From assembly GCA_033064195.1 (NCBI GenBank), contig JARBJD010000315.1, positions 1 through 64,000 on the forward strand: a stretch of DNA of 64,000 bases, in the 5' to 3' direction. Under the pieces are notes generated by a model. The model was not told where the DNA came from, searched no databases, and saw nothing but the letters and a program-made list of their open reading frames with translations. A program made the translations under genes and the position numbers. Source of the DNA: Blattamonas nauphoetae. Its lineage: Eukaryota > Preaxostyla > Oxymonadida. The stretch's first letter is position 1. Every line of letters begins with the position of its first letter. Shown in pieces: positions 41,165 to 53,500 of the stretch.

Positions 41165-44100
41165 ATGATGCACGTCGAACAGATCTTTCCAGTTGAGGTT
41201 GCAGATGTATGTCAAATTGCTTGCTCTTCTCTATCTCTTTTTCTTCTACTATTCCATTCCCATGCTGACTTTTCTCTCAACTAATCCACCTTTCCATCTA
41301 TTCTTCAAACATCTCGTTGTAAAGCCCCATGACCCTCGCATTGTGCAAGAGTTGCTGCAATCTCTTCATGCTGGTAATGAGCTTCTCATAAACGTTACCC
41401 TTCGCCGATTCCTAAACCATTACAAAAGTCTTCCATTTTGCCTGGTAAGCGCAGAACTAAATCAGGTGGAACTTATCAAGATCCTTGGTAATCGTATTCT
41501 GTCTGCGTTTTTTTGAAGATTATATCCACGAAACATCTTCCTATATTCACCTAGATCGTGCCCAAATCAGGAAGATCGCATTCTGGCAATCCATGCTGTT
41601 CGCTATCTTGTCAGAAGGCGTCTGTCACTTTCCATGCTCCCTTATTGCCTTTTTCTTTCATTGTTCGCCTATTTCATTTGTAGATGAAAACAAGGCGACC
41701 TTCTACTCGGAATTCGGCGCAAAATGCCTCATCGATGGACTTCTGGCCACACTCCCACCACCCAAAGATCCAAATGATGACTTAGGATTCTCAGAAATCC
41801 CTATGGAAGATCACTCTCTGGTTGTCGTCCACGAATGCGACAAGAGAATCAACGCAGAAATTTCGTCGCAAGATCTTCAGCTATGCCAAGCAAGGAAGGG
41901 CGAGGAAGAGTTTCACGCCTGGTTGAGATTGAATGTCAACATGAGCGTGTACAGTATGCCATCAGAAACACAATCAGACCATCCTCCAACTCTTTTTCCT
42001 CATTTCTCATATAACGGGCTTTCTCCAACGATGATTCTTCCATTTTCTCGTCTTAGGTCCATGTGCAACTGCTTTTATGGAGAGAGACCTCTTTTCGATT
42101 CTTCTTCCGCTTTATACAGCTCCACGAACAATCAGTGGTATGTCCATTCCCAAAACGAAGACTCTTCCCATTAACCGTCATTTTATCTCTTCAACTTCAT
42201 CTTTTTTCTTTATTGCACTTCTAATTTTTTGACTTTCCTCATCTCTGATAGATCCAACACTTGCCATTTCACTCGACATCATATACAACACGACATTGAT
42301 CCGTATGTTCTTCTCTCTCTTCAGTTCTCTTTCATCCCAACCCTATTTCGTTTACTGTTTTTTTATCTCTCCCTCTCCATCCATCTCATCATCATCTCTC
42401 TCTTTTCACAGCTGCCAACGTCCCCGCTCTCATCCACCATCCCCTCTTCCCCCACTTTGCAGCCTTTCTCCAAGCATCCTTCTTCCTCTATCCTGCCACC
42501 ATCATCCCCATCGCCACCAACATCTGCAACGCTCCCTTTTTCACCTCAAACAAAACCAACAAAACCGAAAACTCCAACTTTCAGGAAAAAGTTGACAAAC
42601 AGGAGTCAGGCGACTCCCCTGAACATCAAACACCTTCCCCCGCTGTCTTCACATTTCTCCAGACGGTCTTTGATTATGTGATGGTCCTTCTACGCCGATA
42701 CTTCTTCCCGCTCCCCAAACTTGTGATCTGCGATCCAACTGGAACACCCTGGCTCTCTCCCAACCCCACTCCCTCGCCTGCTGGCCCGCCATCTCCTCGC
42801 TACATGACGCACACGGCAGACTGCACTGAAGCATCTGTCCAGGACGACTCTTTCGCGCCATTCAACCAGAAAATCACGCCCTACACGCCCATCACTCGGT
42901 TCATCCTCCGATTCATTGATTGCTTCGTCGAGACCAGGATTGGCGTGGATGGGATGAAAACCGAGCAGCGGAAGCACAATCGGAGGCAGCGGCAGAACAA
43001 GCAGACCAAAGATGTTCCTTCGCTCGAGCTGATTGCATCGCTCGTGAAGATGATTCTGTCGGACGACCTGATGACCGAGCCTTCTGAACAGAACTTCGAT
43101 CCCGACACAGGACGGCCATACACCACAATGCGCACGGAAACCATGCACATGGTGACGAAACTTGTTGGGTCACTTGGACCAGGTATGAGGAGACGAGCAG
43201 GGAAGGAAGGGAGATCTTCATTTTTGGGTTTCATTTGTTCAGTTGTGGGGCATTCTTGTCACTTTTCTGATTCTGTTTTTTGTTCTCCTTTTCTCAGATT
43301 ACACATCTGCAGTTTCGTGCATCAAGATATTCTTCCCAATCTGCTTCCAGACTCTGAGATCGTTCGTCTCTCTGCGTGTTCAGGAACGGTTTGTATTTCA
43401 GCTCTCTTTTGTATCCACTCTGTCCATTCCTCCTGTTTTGTGCTGTTCTGCACCTTTTGCTCTTCGTCATTCCTCACTTTTCGTTGTTCTCATTTGTCCA
43501 TCTCCCAGAACTGCTGTCACCCTTCTCACCCTCCTTCTCATCTCCAACGACATCATGCCATCTTTTGTGCTTTCGTCCAACCTCGACTCCCTCCTTATCT
43601 CTCTCCTCAGCACGTTCGTCCGCGAGCACACCACATCCCAAACAGAAACCCCAAATTCTGTGGCCAACCACACCCTCCCTGCCAAAGTGGAAAGCGGGCA
43701 TTCTGCGTGTGAGGGTGTGTTCCTTCTTTTGTCCTCACTGATCCTTCTCCTCTCGCTTCGACAGATTCACTGCGCGATGACGAACTGACCGTCCATCTTC
43801 TGCTTGCTCTCCTTTCGCACTACGTGAACATTCTGAGCAAGCAGTTGACTGGCACGTTCACCGACCTCTCAGGCGAGTCCAGTGAGCATCTGGTGCCGGA
43901 TGACTGGCTGCCCTCGCTGGGCCCGAACGAGGTGGACGACGGGTGGGATGACGCGGTGGGAGGGGAGTACGGGGCGGAGACAGACCACTTTGATGGGAAC
44001 TCGGATGTGCCGGAGGTGAAGCGGATGGTGTCGTGGAAAAGGACGATTCTGATGGTGGAGTTGTCGAAGCTGTTCCCCGAGTCGACGATGATCCAGTCTG

Positions 44101-45188
44101 ACATTTTCACGATCTTGCAGCAGGCCTCCCTGGCGAGTCGGATGTGTTTGTTCCGTTCTTTCTCATCTCCGTCTGGATTCTGTGTGCTGTCCTTGCTGCT
44201 CCTCTCAGCTGGTGCACCTGTGAAGCTGTCGTCGTCTGTGAGTCGTGCGCTCTGCCTGAATGCCACGCGGACACTCCGAAACGACGATCTGAGCACTCAC
44301 ATGCACTCCCTCTCCATTCTCGGCTGGCTGCAAGAAAACATCCACAGTTTGTTCTCATTTGCTTTTCATTGTTTCACTCTTCTTCGATCATTGGTTGTTT
44401 CTTTCCATTTCTCACCTTTTCTCGTCTTCTTTCGCGAATCAGCCTGTGTCTCCATGATCAGCGAGTCCCCATCAGCCTTCTTCCCCCTCACCGCTCTTCT
44501 CACTCCGTCGGTTCACTCAGCCTCTCCCCGCCACTGCGACATGGCTCTGTACCTCATCTCCGAGCTCCTCACGAACTACCAACGCCACTGTCGCCCCGAT
44601 CACCTCCATCTTCCCGCCGATGCTGGCGAGTCTGACGATTACGTTTCTATCGCGCTTTCCCCGACGGATTTCGTTCCACACACCCCGTCTCCTTCTGCGC
44701 CCCTTCCGCATCCTCTGAACTCGCCTCAGCACTTGTGGTCGAACTTCGAAGGAGAATACCACAGAATGATGCTGGCGTTGTTGGAGAGAGAGCGGATGGG
44801 CATTGTGATGATGGTCGCGCAGAAGCTGAGGGGCGAGGGTGGGCGACCAGAAGTGTTTGTGTCAGCGTTGATTCAGTCACTTGCTGACGAGACAAGTTTG
44901 AAGCATTTTCGAGTCGTTATTTCTTACCGTTTTGGATTCTGCTTTTGTTTTCGTTTTGGATGTGTTTGCTGTCTCCTTCTCAACCATCCTCATTCTCACT
45001 CTCTCACTCTCCCCATTCTCTTCCAGTCCCTAACATTGTCCCTGCATGTCCCATTGCTTGAACGCTCAACTCAGTTTTCTTTATCTCCTAATAACTGCTT
45101 CTGTCCTCTTCTTTTCGATGTCGTACTGACCCCACAAATGTGCCTATGTCGTTCATATCCTTGCACACTTGCTGTGGGCGATCCATAG
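41165..45188 (+). CDS. Large intron-rich helical-repeat-like protein, unknown function
   Basis: Start at 41165 (MMHVEQIFPVEVAD). Introns I could place by reading-frame continuity are 41207-41324, 41488-41518 (31 bases), about 41618-41683 (apparently GC-AG), 43183-43297, 43389-43508 and 43715-43764; more exist. Exons encode leucine-rich helical segments (DPRIVQELLQSLHAGNELL, TVHLLLALLSHYVNILSKQL, RTILMVELSKLFPES, YLISELLTNYQRH) like HEAT/ARM-type repeats, plus acidic loops (GPNEVDDGWDDAVGG). I do not recognise the family. The region from 44930 to the end is of uncertain exon structure. It is divergent from the unknown gene at 38304-40820, with about 350 bases between them. Confidence 0.55.
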
Positions 45189-45582
45189 CTTCCGTTTTCT
45201 CCATTTCCATCTATCGTTGAATTCTTTGAGACTTCAGACATGAGCTGTTCTCTTTGTTTGGCTCATGAGCTTCGGAATTATGTATCGTGATTATTTTGCT
45301 CTTCTTTTCAATGATGTTGTTCAGTTGTCTCGTACTTGAATAAGGGGAGAGAAACTCGGACGAACAGCTCAAAAAGAGGTTGAACTAGTGTTGATCGGCC
45401 CTCATCGATCAATGGATCGGGTTCGATTTCATCAAGAAGAGTCAAAGGACACTTGGGAGAAATATATGATAGTGATCCAGCCACCCTCTATGTCTAGAGA
45501 CTGTAAAAACACAATTTGAAACTTCCGGCGAAAGTGGAAATTTGGAGAAAATTGGAAAAAGTGCTGGGTCACGAAATTAAAA
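45189..45582. other. Intergenic region
   Basis: No gene or repeat seen; holds the 3' flank of the helical gene and the promoter of the small acidic-protein gene. An AT-rich stretch (GGTCACGAAATTAAAAATG) immediately precedes the next start codon. Confidence 0.5.
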
Positions 45583-46392
45583 ATGACTGAATCAAATCAA
45601 ACTCAACCCAAACAGTTCCCAATCACGTTTATTCCCACATTCCGCAGGAGATACCTCACCATTCCTCCAGAAATGACCTTCGAAGAGTGCGAATGCCAAA
45701 TCTTCGCTCTCTTCGACATCCGCTGCTCCGACCGTCTCATCATCGAGGCCGAGTCTCCCACTCTCGCACGCCACCGCTTGACTTCCACAGACACTTTCCG
45801 AGCTGTCGTCCCGAACTCGGAGGAAGACAGCGGAGTCCAGTTCTTCGTCACCACGGAAGGAATGCGAGCCTCGCACGAAGGGAAAGACAAGCTCACGCCA
45901 CTCGCGTTTGTGTTCCCCAGAGACCCCGAAAGAGGCGTCATCGCGCAGGAACAGATCGGATCGTACGCCAGCGACATTCTCGGCGGCGTCTCCCGATTCT
46001 TCTCGCGCCAGTTCGCCAACCGCAGCAACAGTCCAAGCCACGACGAAAGCAACGACTCTCCAAGCGAGTCTGGCGAAGACAGCGAACAGGCCGAGCAGAA
46101 ATGCGAACAGAATCCGACAGACACTGTATCGGCTGAAGAAGCGGCAGCCGAAGTGGAAGTCGGAGGAGACGAGCTGCAGCAACCACCCCAAAACGACGAG
46201 CCTCTCGACGAGCAGACAAAGCACGCAGAAACAGAGGTAGTCGACGAAGCCATCAATTCGTCAGAAAACACGAGTCCGGCTTCCCCTCAGACCCAAAATC
46301 CAAATCAGCCGCTCCCAGACATCATGGCCCAATTCATGCAGATGCTCCAAAACTTCAATCAGGCGGTCGCTCCGAAACCGCACGACGAATAA
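45583..46392 (+). CDS. Small acidic protein with possible PB1/ubiquitin-like N-terminus
   Basis: 269 codons, single exon. Residues about 10-90 form a compact, beta-rich domain (FPITFIPTFRRRYLTIP, CECQIFALFDIRCSDRLIIE, GVQFFVTTEG) with a basic first strand, reminiscent of PB1 or ubiquitin-like folds; this is tentative. Residues about 150-250 are acidic and disordered (SPSESGEDSEQAEQ, EEAAAEVEVGGDEL). A C-terminal amphipathic helix (DIMAQFMQMLQNFNQAV) could mediate dimerisation. Codon use fits the neighbouring host genes. The unrelated long antisense frames here are a consequence of its GC-rich codons. Confidence 0.65.
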   Translation: MTESNQTQPKQFPITFIPTFRRRYLTIPPEMTFEECECQIFALFDIRCSDRLIIEAESPTLARHRLTSTDTFRAVVPNSEEDSGVQFFVTTEGMRASHEGKDKLTPLAFVFPRDPERGVIAQEQIGSYASDILGGVSRFFSRQFANRSNSPSHDESNDSPSESGEDSEQAEQKCEQNPTDTVSAEEAAAEVEVGGDELQQPPQNDEPLDEQTKHAETEVVDEAINSSENTSPASPQTQNPNQPLPDIMAQFMQMLQNFNQAVAPKPHDE

Positions 46393-47587
46393 TCGATTCT
46401 TCTTTTGTCTTCGTTTGCCTTGTTGCGCCATACGTCACACTTCAACACTTGGTAACAATCGAGTCATTGTCGTGAATATCCAAGAGAGGTTCTCCAAAGT
46501 GAATAAACGAAAATGGTGTTCACTCTTCTAGATGAGATTGTCTTGAGGGCTGATCCAGCTTAAAACTCGAAATGAGTTCCCCAATGATCCATACAATCAT
46601 CCATCTCATCAGAATCACGGTTTCACATTCATTTCAATTTCATACTCTTCCGCAAATAAACTGAAAAGAATGGAGGGAAGTCGATGAAATGCGAAAACTG
46701 TGTTGTGTGTCATGGACAAATGCCTCTCGTCAATACAGATCGAAGCACAGAGAGATCCTGCCATGCTCCATCCACGAAAGACACTGTCTGATGTCAAGTG
46801 AGTGTTGTGATGGCGAAATGGGAGATGAATCGGCTGAAATGCGAATCAGTTCGGAAATGTGAAATGAACTTTTTGAAATGCGTGTGAGTGATATTGAAAA
46901 TGAAGATTCCTCTCGTTCCATGTGGTGTGAATGTCTGAATTGCTCAATCAAGTCAAAAAATGATTGGAATTGAGAGGAATGAAATGAGCAAAAGAAGAGA
47001 GTGAGGGGAGATGTGTCTGTAACACATCGAATGTCTCGACGAACCATTCACATGACGTGCAATAAGGTGTACGAATAGTGGGATGAGATTGGGTTGAGGA
47101 TTGTCTGTCTGGGCTCTTCCATCTGTTCTGTTTCCTTCGTTGGTCAATGGTCTAGTCCAGATGATGCCAGAGACATCAGAATCGTTGGTGGTTGAGTGTT
47201 GGGTGACGTGAGTAACTACACCAACAACCTCAAGCTCCAGATCTGTGAAGTGGAAGAATGATTCGTCTGTAAGAATACTGAAGACATTGATGAGTCAATC
47301 ATGATCAACATAAACTTCCTGCGAAGAAGGCGAGTGAGTTGAGGAAAAGATGAGTGACGGCGATGAGAGTTCGTCCGACTGTGTCGGAGGTATTCATCGC
47401 GTTGGGTGAGATGGAGTGATGTGAATCGATGCCTGCGCCTTCTCAGAATGGATGTGCATGTGCAAAGTTAGAAAAGATATATGGAGATGGCTGTGTACGG
47501 ATTTTTGAATGAAAAATGACATGAGAATGAATAGCTGTGGATCAAACGAAAGACGAGATGGATGTGATTTGGACAATTAGAGATGGG
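46393..47587. other. 1.2-kb intergenic region, no gene seen
   Basis: Lies between the 3' ends of the small acidic-protein gene and giant gene 2. Frames are all under about 110 codons, overlap each other and show no domain. No inverted repeats with clear target duplications were found by eye. Confidence 0.5.
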
Positions 47588-50500
47588 TTAGTGCGAGATG
47601 AAGATCTCAAACACATCCTCCTCATCACAGTCGATCGAGTTCACTCGCTCCAAAACACTTCCAAGTGTTGGCCGATCGTCAACTGAGATCGTCAGACAGT
47701 CGCAGATCAGCGTCTTCATTTCCGAGCTTCGCACTCCATCCAGAGGAGGCAGCATCCCCGAACACAGCTGCCGAGACGCGTTCATCGCATCCGTCTCTCC
47801 AAACGGAACCGTTCCAGTCTCAATCTCAAACAAGATCAGGCCAAGCCGAAAAACCGACACTTTTCCATGGTCAATCCCTTCATCTCCCGTTTTTGCTCCT
47901 TCCTTCTCCTCTCCTCCCTTCTCCTTCTTCTCTCCAATCGCTTCTTCAGGCGATCGCCATCGAATCTCTTCGTGTGCCTTTCCTTCTCCAACATTCGTTC
48001 CAAAGCTCGCTTTCGTTGTGTTCCAATCCTCATCTTTCAGTTTGAATGCCAGTTCGGTCCCATTAATGAACACTCGATGTGGCGACAGTTTCGAGAGATC
48101 GCGAACATCGTTCGGGAAGCGTGAAAGATTGTGCAGACCGCGAACCAGCTTCTGTTCCGTCGATCGGCGAGGGAGAGGACGATGGCCTTTCTTGTGGAAT
48201 GCATCAAACAGCGACATGTGGACCACAGCTGTGTCAGCAAAAATCTTGTCATCACACACAATGACATCCATGACTTTTGGGTCTCCCGCTTGCTCTTTCC
48301 GGTCTTCCTCCTCACCATCCACTCTGATGAGATCTGTTCGCTTATCGCGAGTAAGTTCACCACCTTTGATAGCGTCAGCTGTGGAGTCAAACATAGTGCG
48401 CCCGAGAGTGTCGCGATAATCTTCAACATCCATCTTTTCGATGTCGTCCTGACAATCCAGTTCTTCTGCTTTCGTCATCTTCGATTTCTGTTCTTTTTCT
48501 TTTCGACGACGGCAGCACAAATAAATAATCAAAATCAATCCCAACAATCCCACTCCAACAACAATCGCAACAGGAAGCCACCATTTCATGTTGTCCTTTG
48601 TTGATTGCGAAAAACGATCGGACGAACTCTTTTGGATCACAAATGACTCACTTGTTCCCAAGTTCTCTCCAAATCTCAATCGACCTCTCCATTCCAGCGA
48701 TGGTGAGAGCAACGACAGCGACGACAGTGCAAGCGACAGAACAATTTCAGTTTCAGTGAAGGACGATGTTGTCTCCAGATTCAGTTCAAGTTCTTTGTGT
48801 TCTCCCTCCGATTTGTTCTTGTTCATCTCAAACACTTCTAATGACAGTCCACAAGGAATCAGTGTCGACCCACAAATCACAATCGAGAATGTCCCTGTCT
48901 TCTTGTCCAAACTGGACGAGGACTTGGAGGAGAGTGTGGGGATGAAGAGTGGTGCGTTCGGGTTGATCACCGTCGATGTGACTGTGCAGTCTTCCGACGA
49001 GATGAATCCCGATTTCGTGTCGCCTGTCCCATCTCCCCCATTCAGACTCCCAATCTCAATCAATCCATTTTCTGAGCAGTGGATGTTGCGTCGAGCTGAT
49101 GGGAAGAGTGTGTTGTGAGGTGAATTGCTGTCGAATGACGACGATCGGATGCTCAGGCTTCCTCCTTTCACGTTAAACACTCCTTGTGACACTCCATGGA
49201 ACTCGTTCAGGTTCACAGTGATGTTCGAGTCTTTAGATAGAATGACTCCACTTTGCCAGTTGCACAAGTCATCCACTACTGATGATTCTGTGTTCGAAGA
49301 TGACGATTCTCGGCCCACGATCGATCCATCTTTCAGAAGCAGTGTCGAGTTGGAGAGGGCAATCAGAACAAACCATTCCATCGAGTTTTCAAACACAATG
49401 TCGATGTCCACAAACTCCAGCGAGCCATTCTCCATCACAATCATCCCCTTCTCTTCTCCCATCGACGCCGACTTCGAAATCTCAAGTGTCGGCTCAGTGT
49501 TGCTTCCATTCTCAAAAAGAAGATTCATCCCAACCCCACACACCATCGCTTTCGTCTGACTCGCTTTCTTCTTCAAACGAATCGTCACTTCCGAACAGCC
49601 CAAGTGTTGTGCCAGCTTCCATGCCGAGTCAATCGATGAGCATGCTCGTTCCTTCGTTCCGCAAAAGCCAGACGAATCAGTGGAGAGAGAATCCGCAAAC
49701 ACGATCAGCTCAGTCGGACGAGCTTTCGTTTTGATTTCAACAGGTGAAACAACCACAATCGCTTCTGAAGTTAAAACGTCTTTCACTGAGATGATCGGAT
49801 AAGTCTCGCTGAAGTTCAGAGTGTTCGAGTAACCAAGAAGCATTTCAGAGGTTTGTCCATCAGTCGATGACGAGAATGAAATATCAAAAGAGAGACCACC
49901 ATTCAGCTCGACGATAAACACACCTGTCGTTGGAAGACCTTCACCAATCAGTTTGATGACACAAGTCGAACAGAGAGAGTTGGAGAAGTCGAATTCAGCT
50001 TTGGTGATTTTGGGAGTATTTGGTACAATCAGGTCGGTCTTGTGAAGAATCACATTCACAGTCGACGAGAAGACACGCTTCAGCGAATATGTCGTCCCAT
50101 ATTTCACTCCACTTGTCCCCTCAACGTCAACTGCAACCCGAAGTTCCAGCGATGATGCAGATACAAAAGTGCATGCTGAAGACTCGAACACCTGCTCAGG
50201 AGAAGACGACAACGAGATTTCCGCTGAGAACTCATTCGACTCGTCCAGCTCTTCACAAGTCAGCACGAACACAACAAACTCTCGGTCCCCTGTCAGAGAT
50301 GAAGAGATGTCTGTCACACGAGCGGGCGCTGGATCCACTTTCAATGTAACTGCCGCATTCACACCACACCGATATCCCGAAATCGAAAGATCTGTAATCC
50401 GATATTCCGCTCCATACTTCATCTTTCCTTCCGATCCATACACTTCTTCCCACAACTCGTGGTTCGTCTGGACTTCACTTCCAACCAATCCTCCAAATGT

Positions 50501-53500
50501 GCTCGACAGTCTCAAATCCGTCCCAGAAACATCTCCATCCGATGATCGCTCAATCAAACCAATCGAGAACGCCGTTCCACTCGGAAATCCTTCTCCAACA
50601 ATCGTGATCTTCGCTTTCGTTTTCATCGTATCCCCAAGAACACATTGAGAACTCGTGATTCGAGGTGGCGTCGCTGGCGTCAAAAACGAAATCGTTCCTT
50701 CAAGTGCTGCAATCACAACAGAATTCTTCACCGAAATCACTGAATAGTTCGTTCCATATTTCAGTTCTGTGCTTCCAAACACCACTGCTTCTCCAGTCCC
50801 AGTCTGACTATCAGAAAATGTAACCGGAATCCTGATCTCATTCGATGTCCCAGCTTCACAGACAACAAGCACAAATCCTGTCGCAATCATGTTCGATCCT
50901 GTCACAACTATCGAAATATTCTCAATCGTCGACAACGAAAGAAGAGCTTCCACTTTCGAAATCGTTGGACCAACTGGCGTGAGAAACTTCGGCGCTCGAA
51001 CAAGAACAATCTCGTCTGACCCAACCACCGAATCCACAAGCGATGACATCAAATATTCTGTGTTGAATTGAACTTCTGCCTCAAGTCCTGCTTTGATCGA
51101 CCCACTCCCACTCTCAGCCGATGAGAACGAAACCAAGAATGTGTGCGAGCTGTTCAATGTCGCTTTGAATGTCTTCCCTTCGGGCAGTTTCGTCCCAACA
51201 ATAGACACTTCAAACGTCGTTCCAGCACATGTCAATGGTGCGGTGATCAATGTCACAATCGGAGGATCAGGAACAACCAAGTCGGTCTTGTGAAGAATCA
51301 CATTCACAGTCGACGAGAAGACACGCTTCAGCGAATATGTCGTCCCATATTTCACTCCACTTGTCCCCTCAACGTCAACTGCAACCCGAAGTTCCAGCGA
51401 TGATGCAGATACAAAAGTGCATGCTGAAGACTCGAACACCTGCTCAGGAGAAGACGACAACGAGATTTCCGCTGAGAACTCATTCGACTCGTCCAGCTCT
51501 TCACAAGTCAGCACGAACACAACAAACTCTCGGTCCCCTGTCAGAGATGAAGAGATGTCTGTCACACGAGCGGGCGCTGGATCCACTTTCAATGTAACTG
51601 CCGCATTCACACCACACCGATATCCCGAAATCGAAAGATCTGTAATCCGATATTCCGCTCCATACTTCATCTTTCCTTCCGATCCATACACTTCTTCCCA
51701 CAACTCGTGGTTCGTCTGGACTTCACTTCCAACCAATCCTCCAAATGTGCTCGACAGTCTCAAATCCGTCCCAGAAACATCTCCATCCGATGATCGCTCA
51801 ATCAAACCAATCGAGAACGCCGTTCCACTCGGAAATCCTTCTCCAACAATCGTGATCTTCGCTTTCGTTTTCATCGTATCCCCAAGAACACATTGAGAAC
51901 TCGTGATTCGAGGTGGCGTCGCTGGCGTCAAAAACGAAATCGTTCCTTCAAGTGCTGCAATCACAACAGAATTCTTCACCGAAATCACTGAATAGTTCGT
52001 TCCATATTTCAGTTCTGTGCTTCCAAACACCACTGCTTCTCCAGTCCCAGTCTGACTATCAGAAAATGTAACCGGAATCCTGATCTCATTCGATGTCCCA
52101 GCTTCACAGACAACAAGCACAAATCCTGTCGCAATCATGTTCGATCCTGTCACAACTATCGAAATATTCTCAATCGTCGACAACGAAAGAAGAGCTTCCA
52201 CTTTCGAAATCGTTGGACCAACTGGCGTGACAAACTTCGGCGCTCGAACAAGAACAATCTCGTCTGACCCAACCACCGAATCCACAAGCGATGTCATCAA
52301 ATATTCTGTGTTGAATTGAACTTCTGATTCAAGTCCTGCTTTGATCGACCCACTCCCACTCTCAGTCGATGAGAATGAAACCAAGAATGTGTGCGAGCTG
52401 TTCAATGTCGCTTTGAATGTCTTCCCTTCGGGCAGTTTCGTCCCAACAATTGACACTTCAAACGTCGTTCCAGCACATGTCAATGGTGCGGAGATCAATG
52501 TCACAATCGGAGGATCAGGAACAACCAAGTCGGTCTTGTGAAGAATCACATTCACAGTCGACGAGAAGACACGCTTCAGCGAATATGTCGTCCCATATTT
52601 CACTCCACTTGTCCCCTCAACGTCAACTGCAACCCGAAGTTCCAGTGATGATGGAGATACAAAAGTGCATGCTGAAGCCTCGAACACCTGCTCAGGAGAA
52701 GACGACAACGAGATTTCCGCTGAGAACTCTTCCGAATCGTCCAGCTCTTCACATGTCAACACGAACACAACAAACTCTCGGTCCCCTGTCAGAGATGAAG
52801 AGATGTCTGTCACACGAGCGGGCGCTGGATCCACTTTCAATGTAACTGCCGCATTCACACCACACCGATATCCCGAAATCGAAAGATCTGTAATCCGATA
52901 TTCCGCTCCATACTTCATCTTTCCTTCCGATCCATACACTTCTTCCCACAACTCGTGGTTCGTCTGGACTTCACTTCCAACCAATCCTCCAAACGTGCTC
53001 GACAGTCTCAAATCCGTCCCAGAAACATCTCCATCCGATGATCGCTCAATCAAACCAATCGAGAACGCTGTCTTACTCGGAAATCCTTCTCCAACAATCG
53101 TGATCTTCGCTTTCGTTTTCATCGTATCCCCAAGAACACACTTCGAACTCGTGATCCGAGGTGGCGTCGCTGGCGTCAAAAACGAGATCGTTCCTTCAAG
53201 TGCTGCAATCACAACAGAATTCTTCACCGAAATCACTGAATAGTTCGTTCCATATTTCAGTTCTGTGCTTCCAAACACCACTGCTTCTCCAATCCCAGTC
53301 TGATCATCAGAAAATGTAACCGGAATCGTGATCTCATTCGATCTCCCAGCTTCAGACACAACAAGCTCAAATCCTGTCGCAATCATGTTCGATCCTGTCA
53401 CAACTATCGAAATATTCTCAATCGTCGACAACGAAAGAAGAGCTTCCACTTTCGAAATCGTTGGACCAACTGGCGTGACAAACTTCGGCGCTCGAACAAG

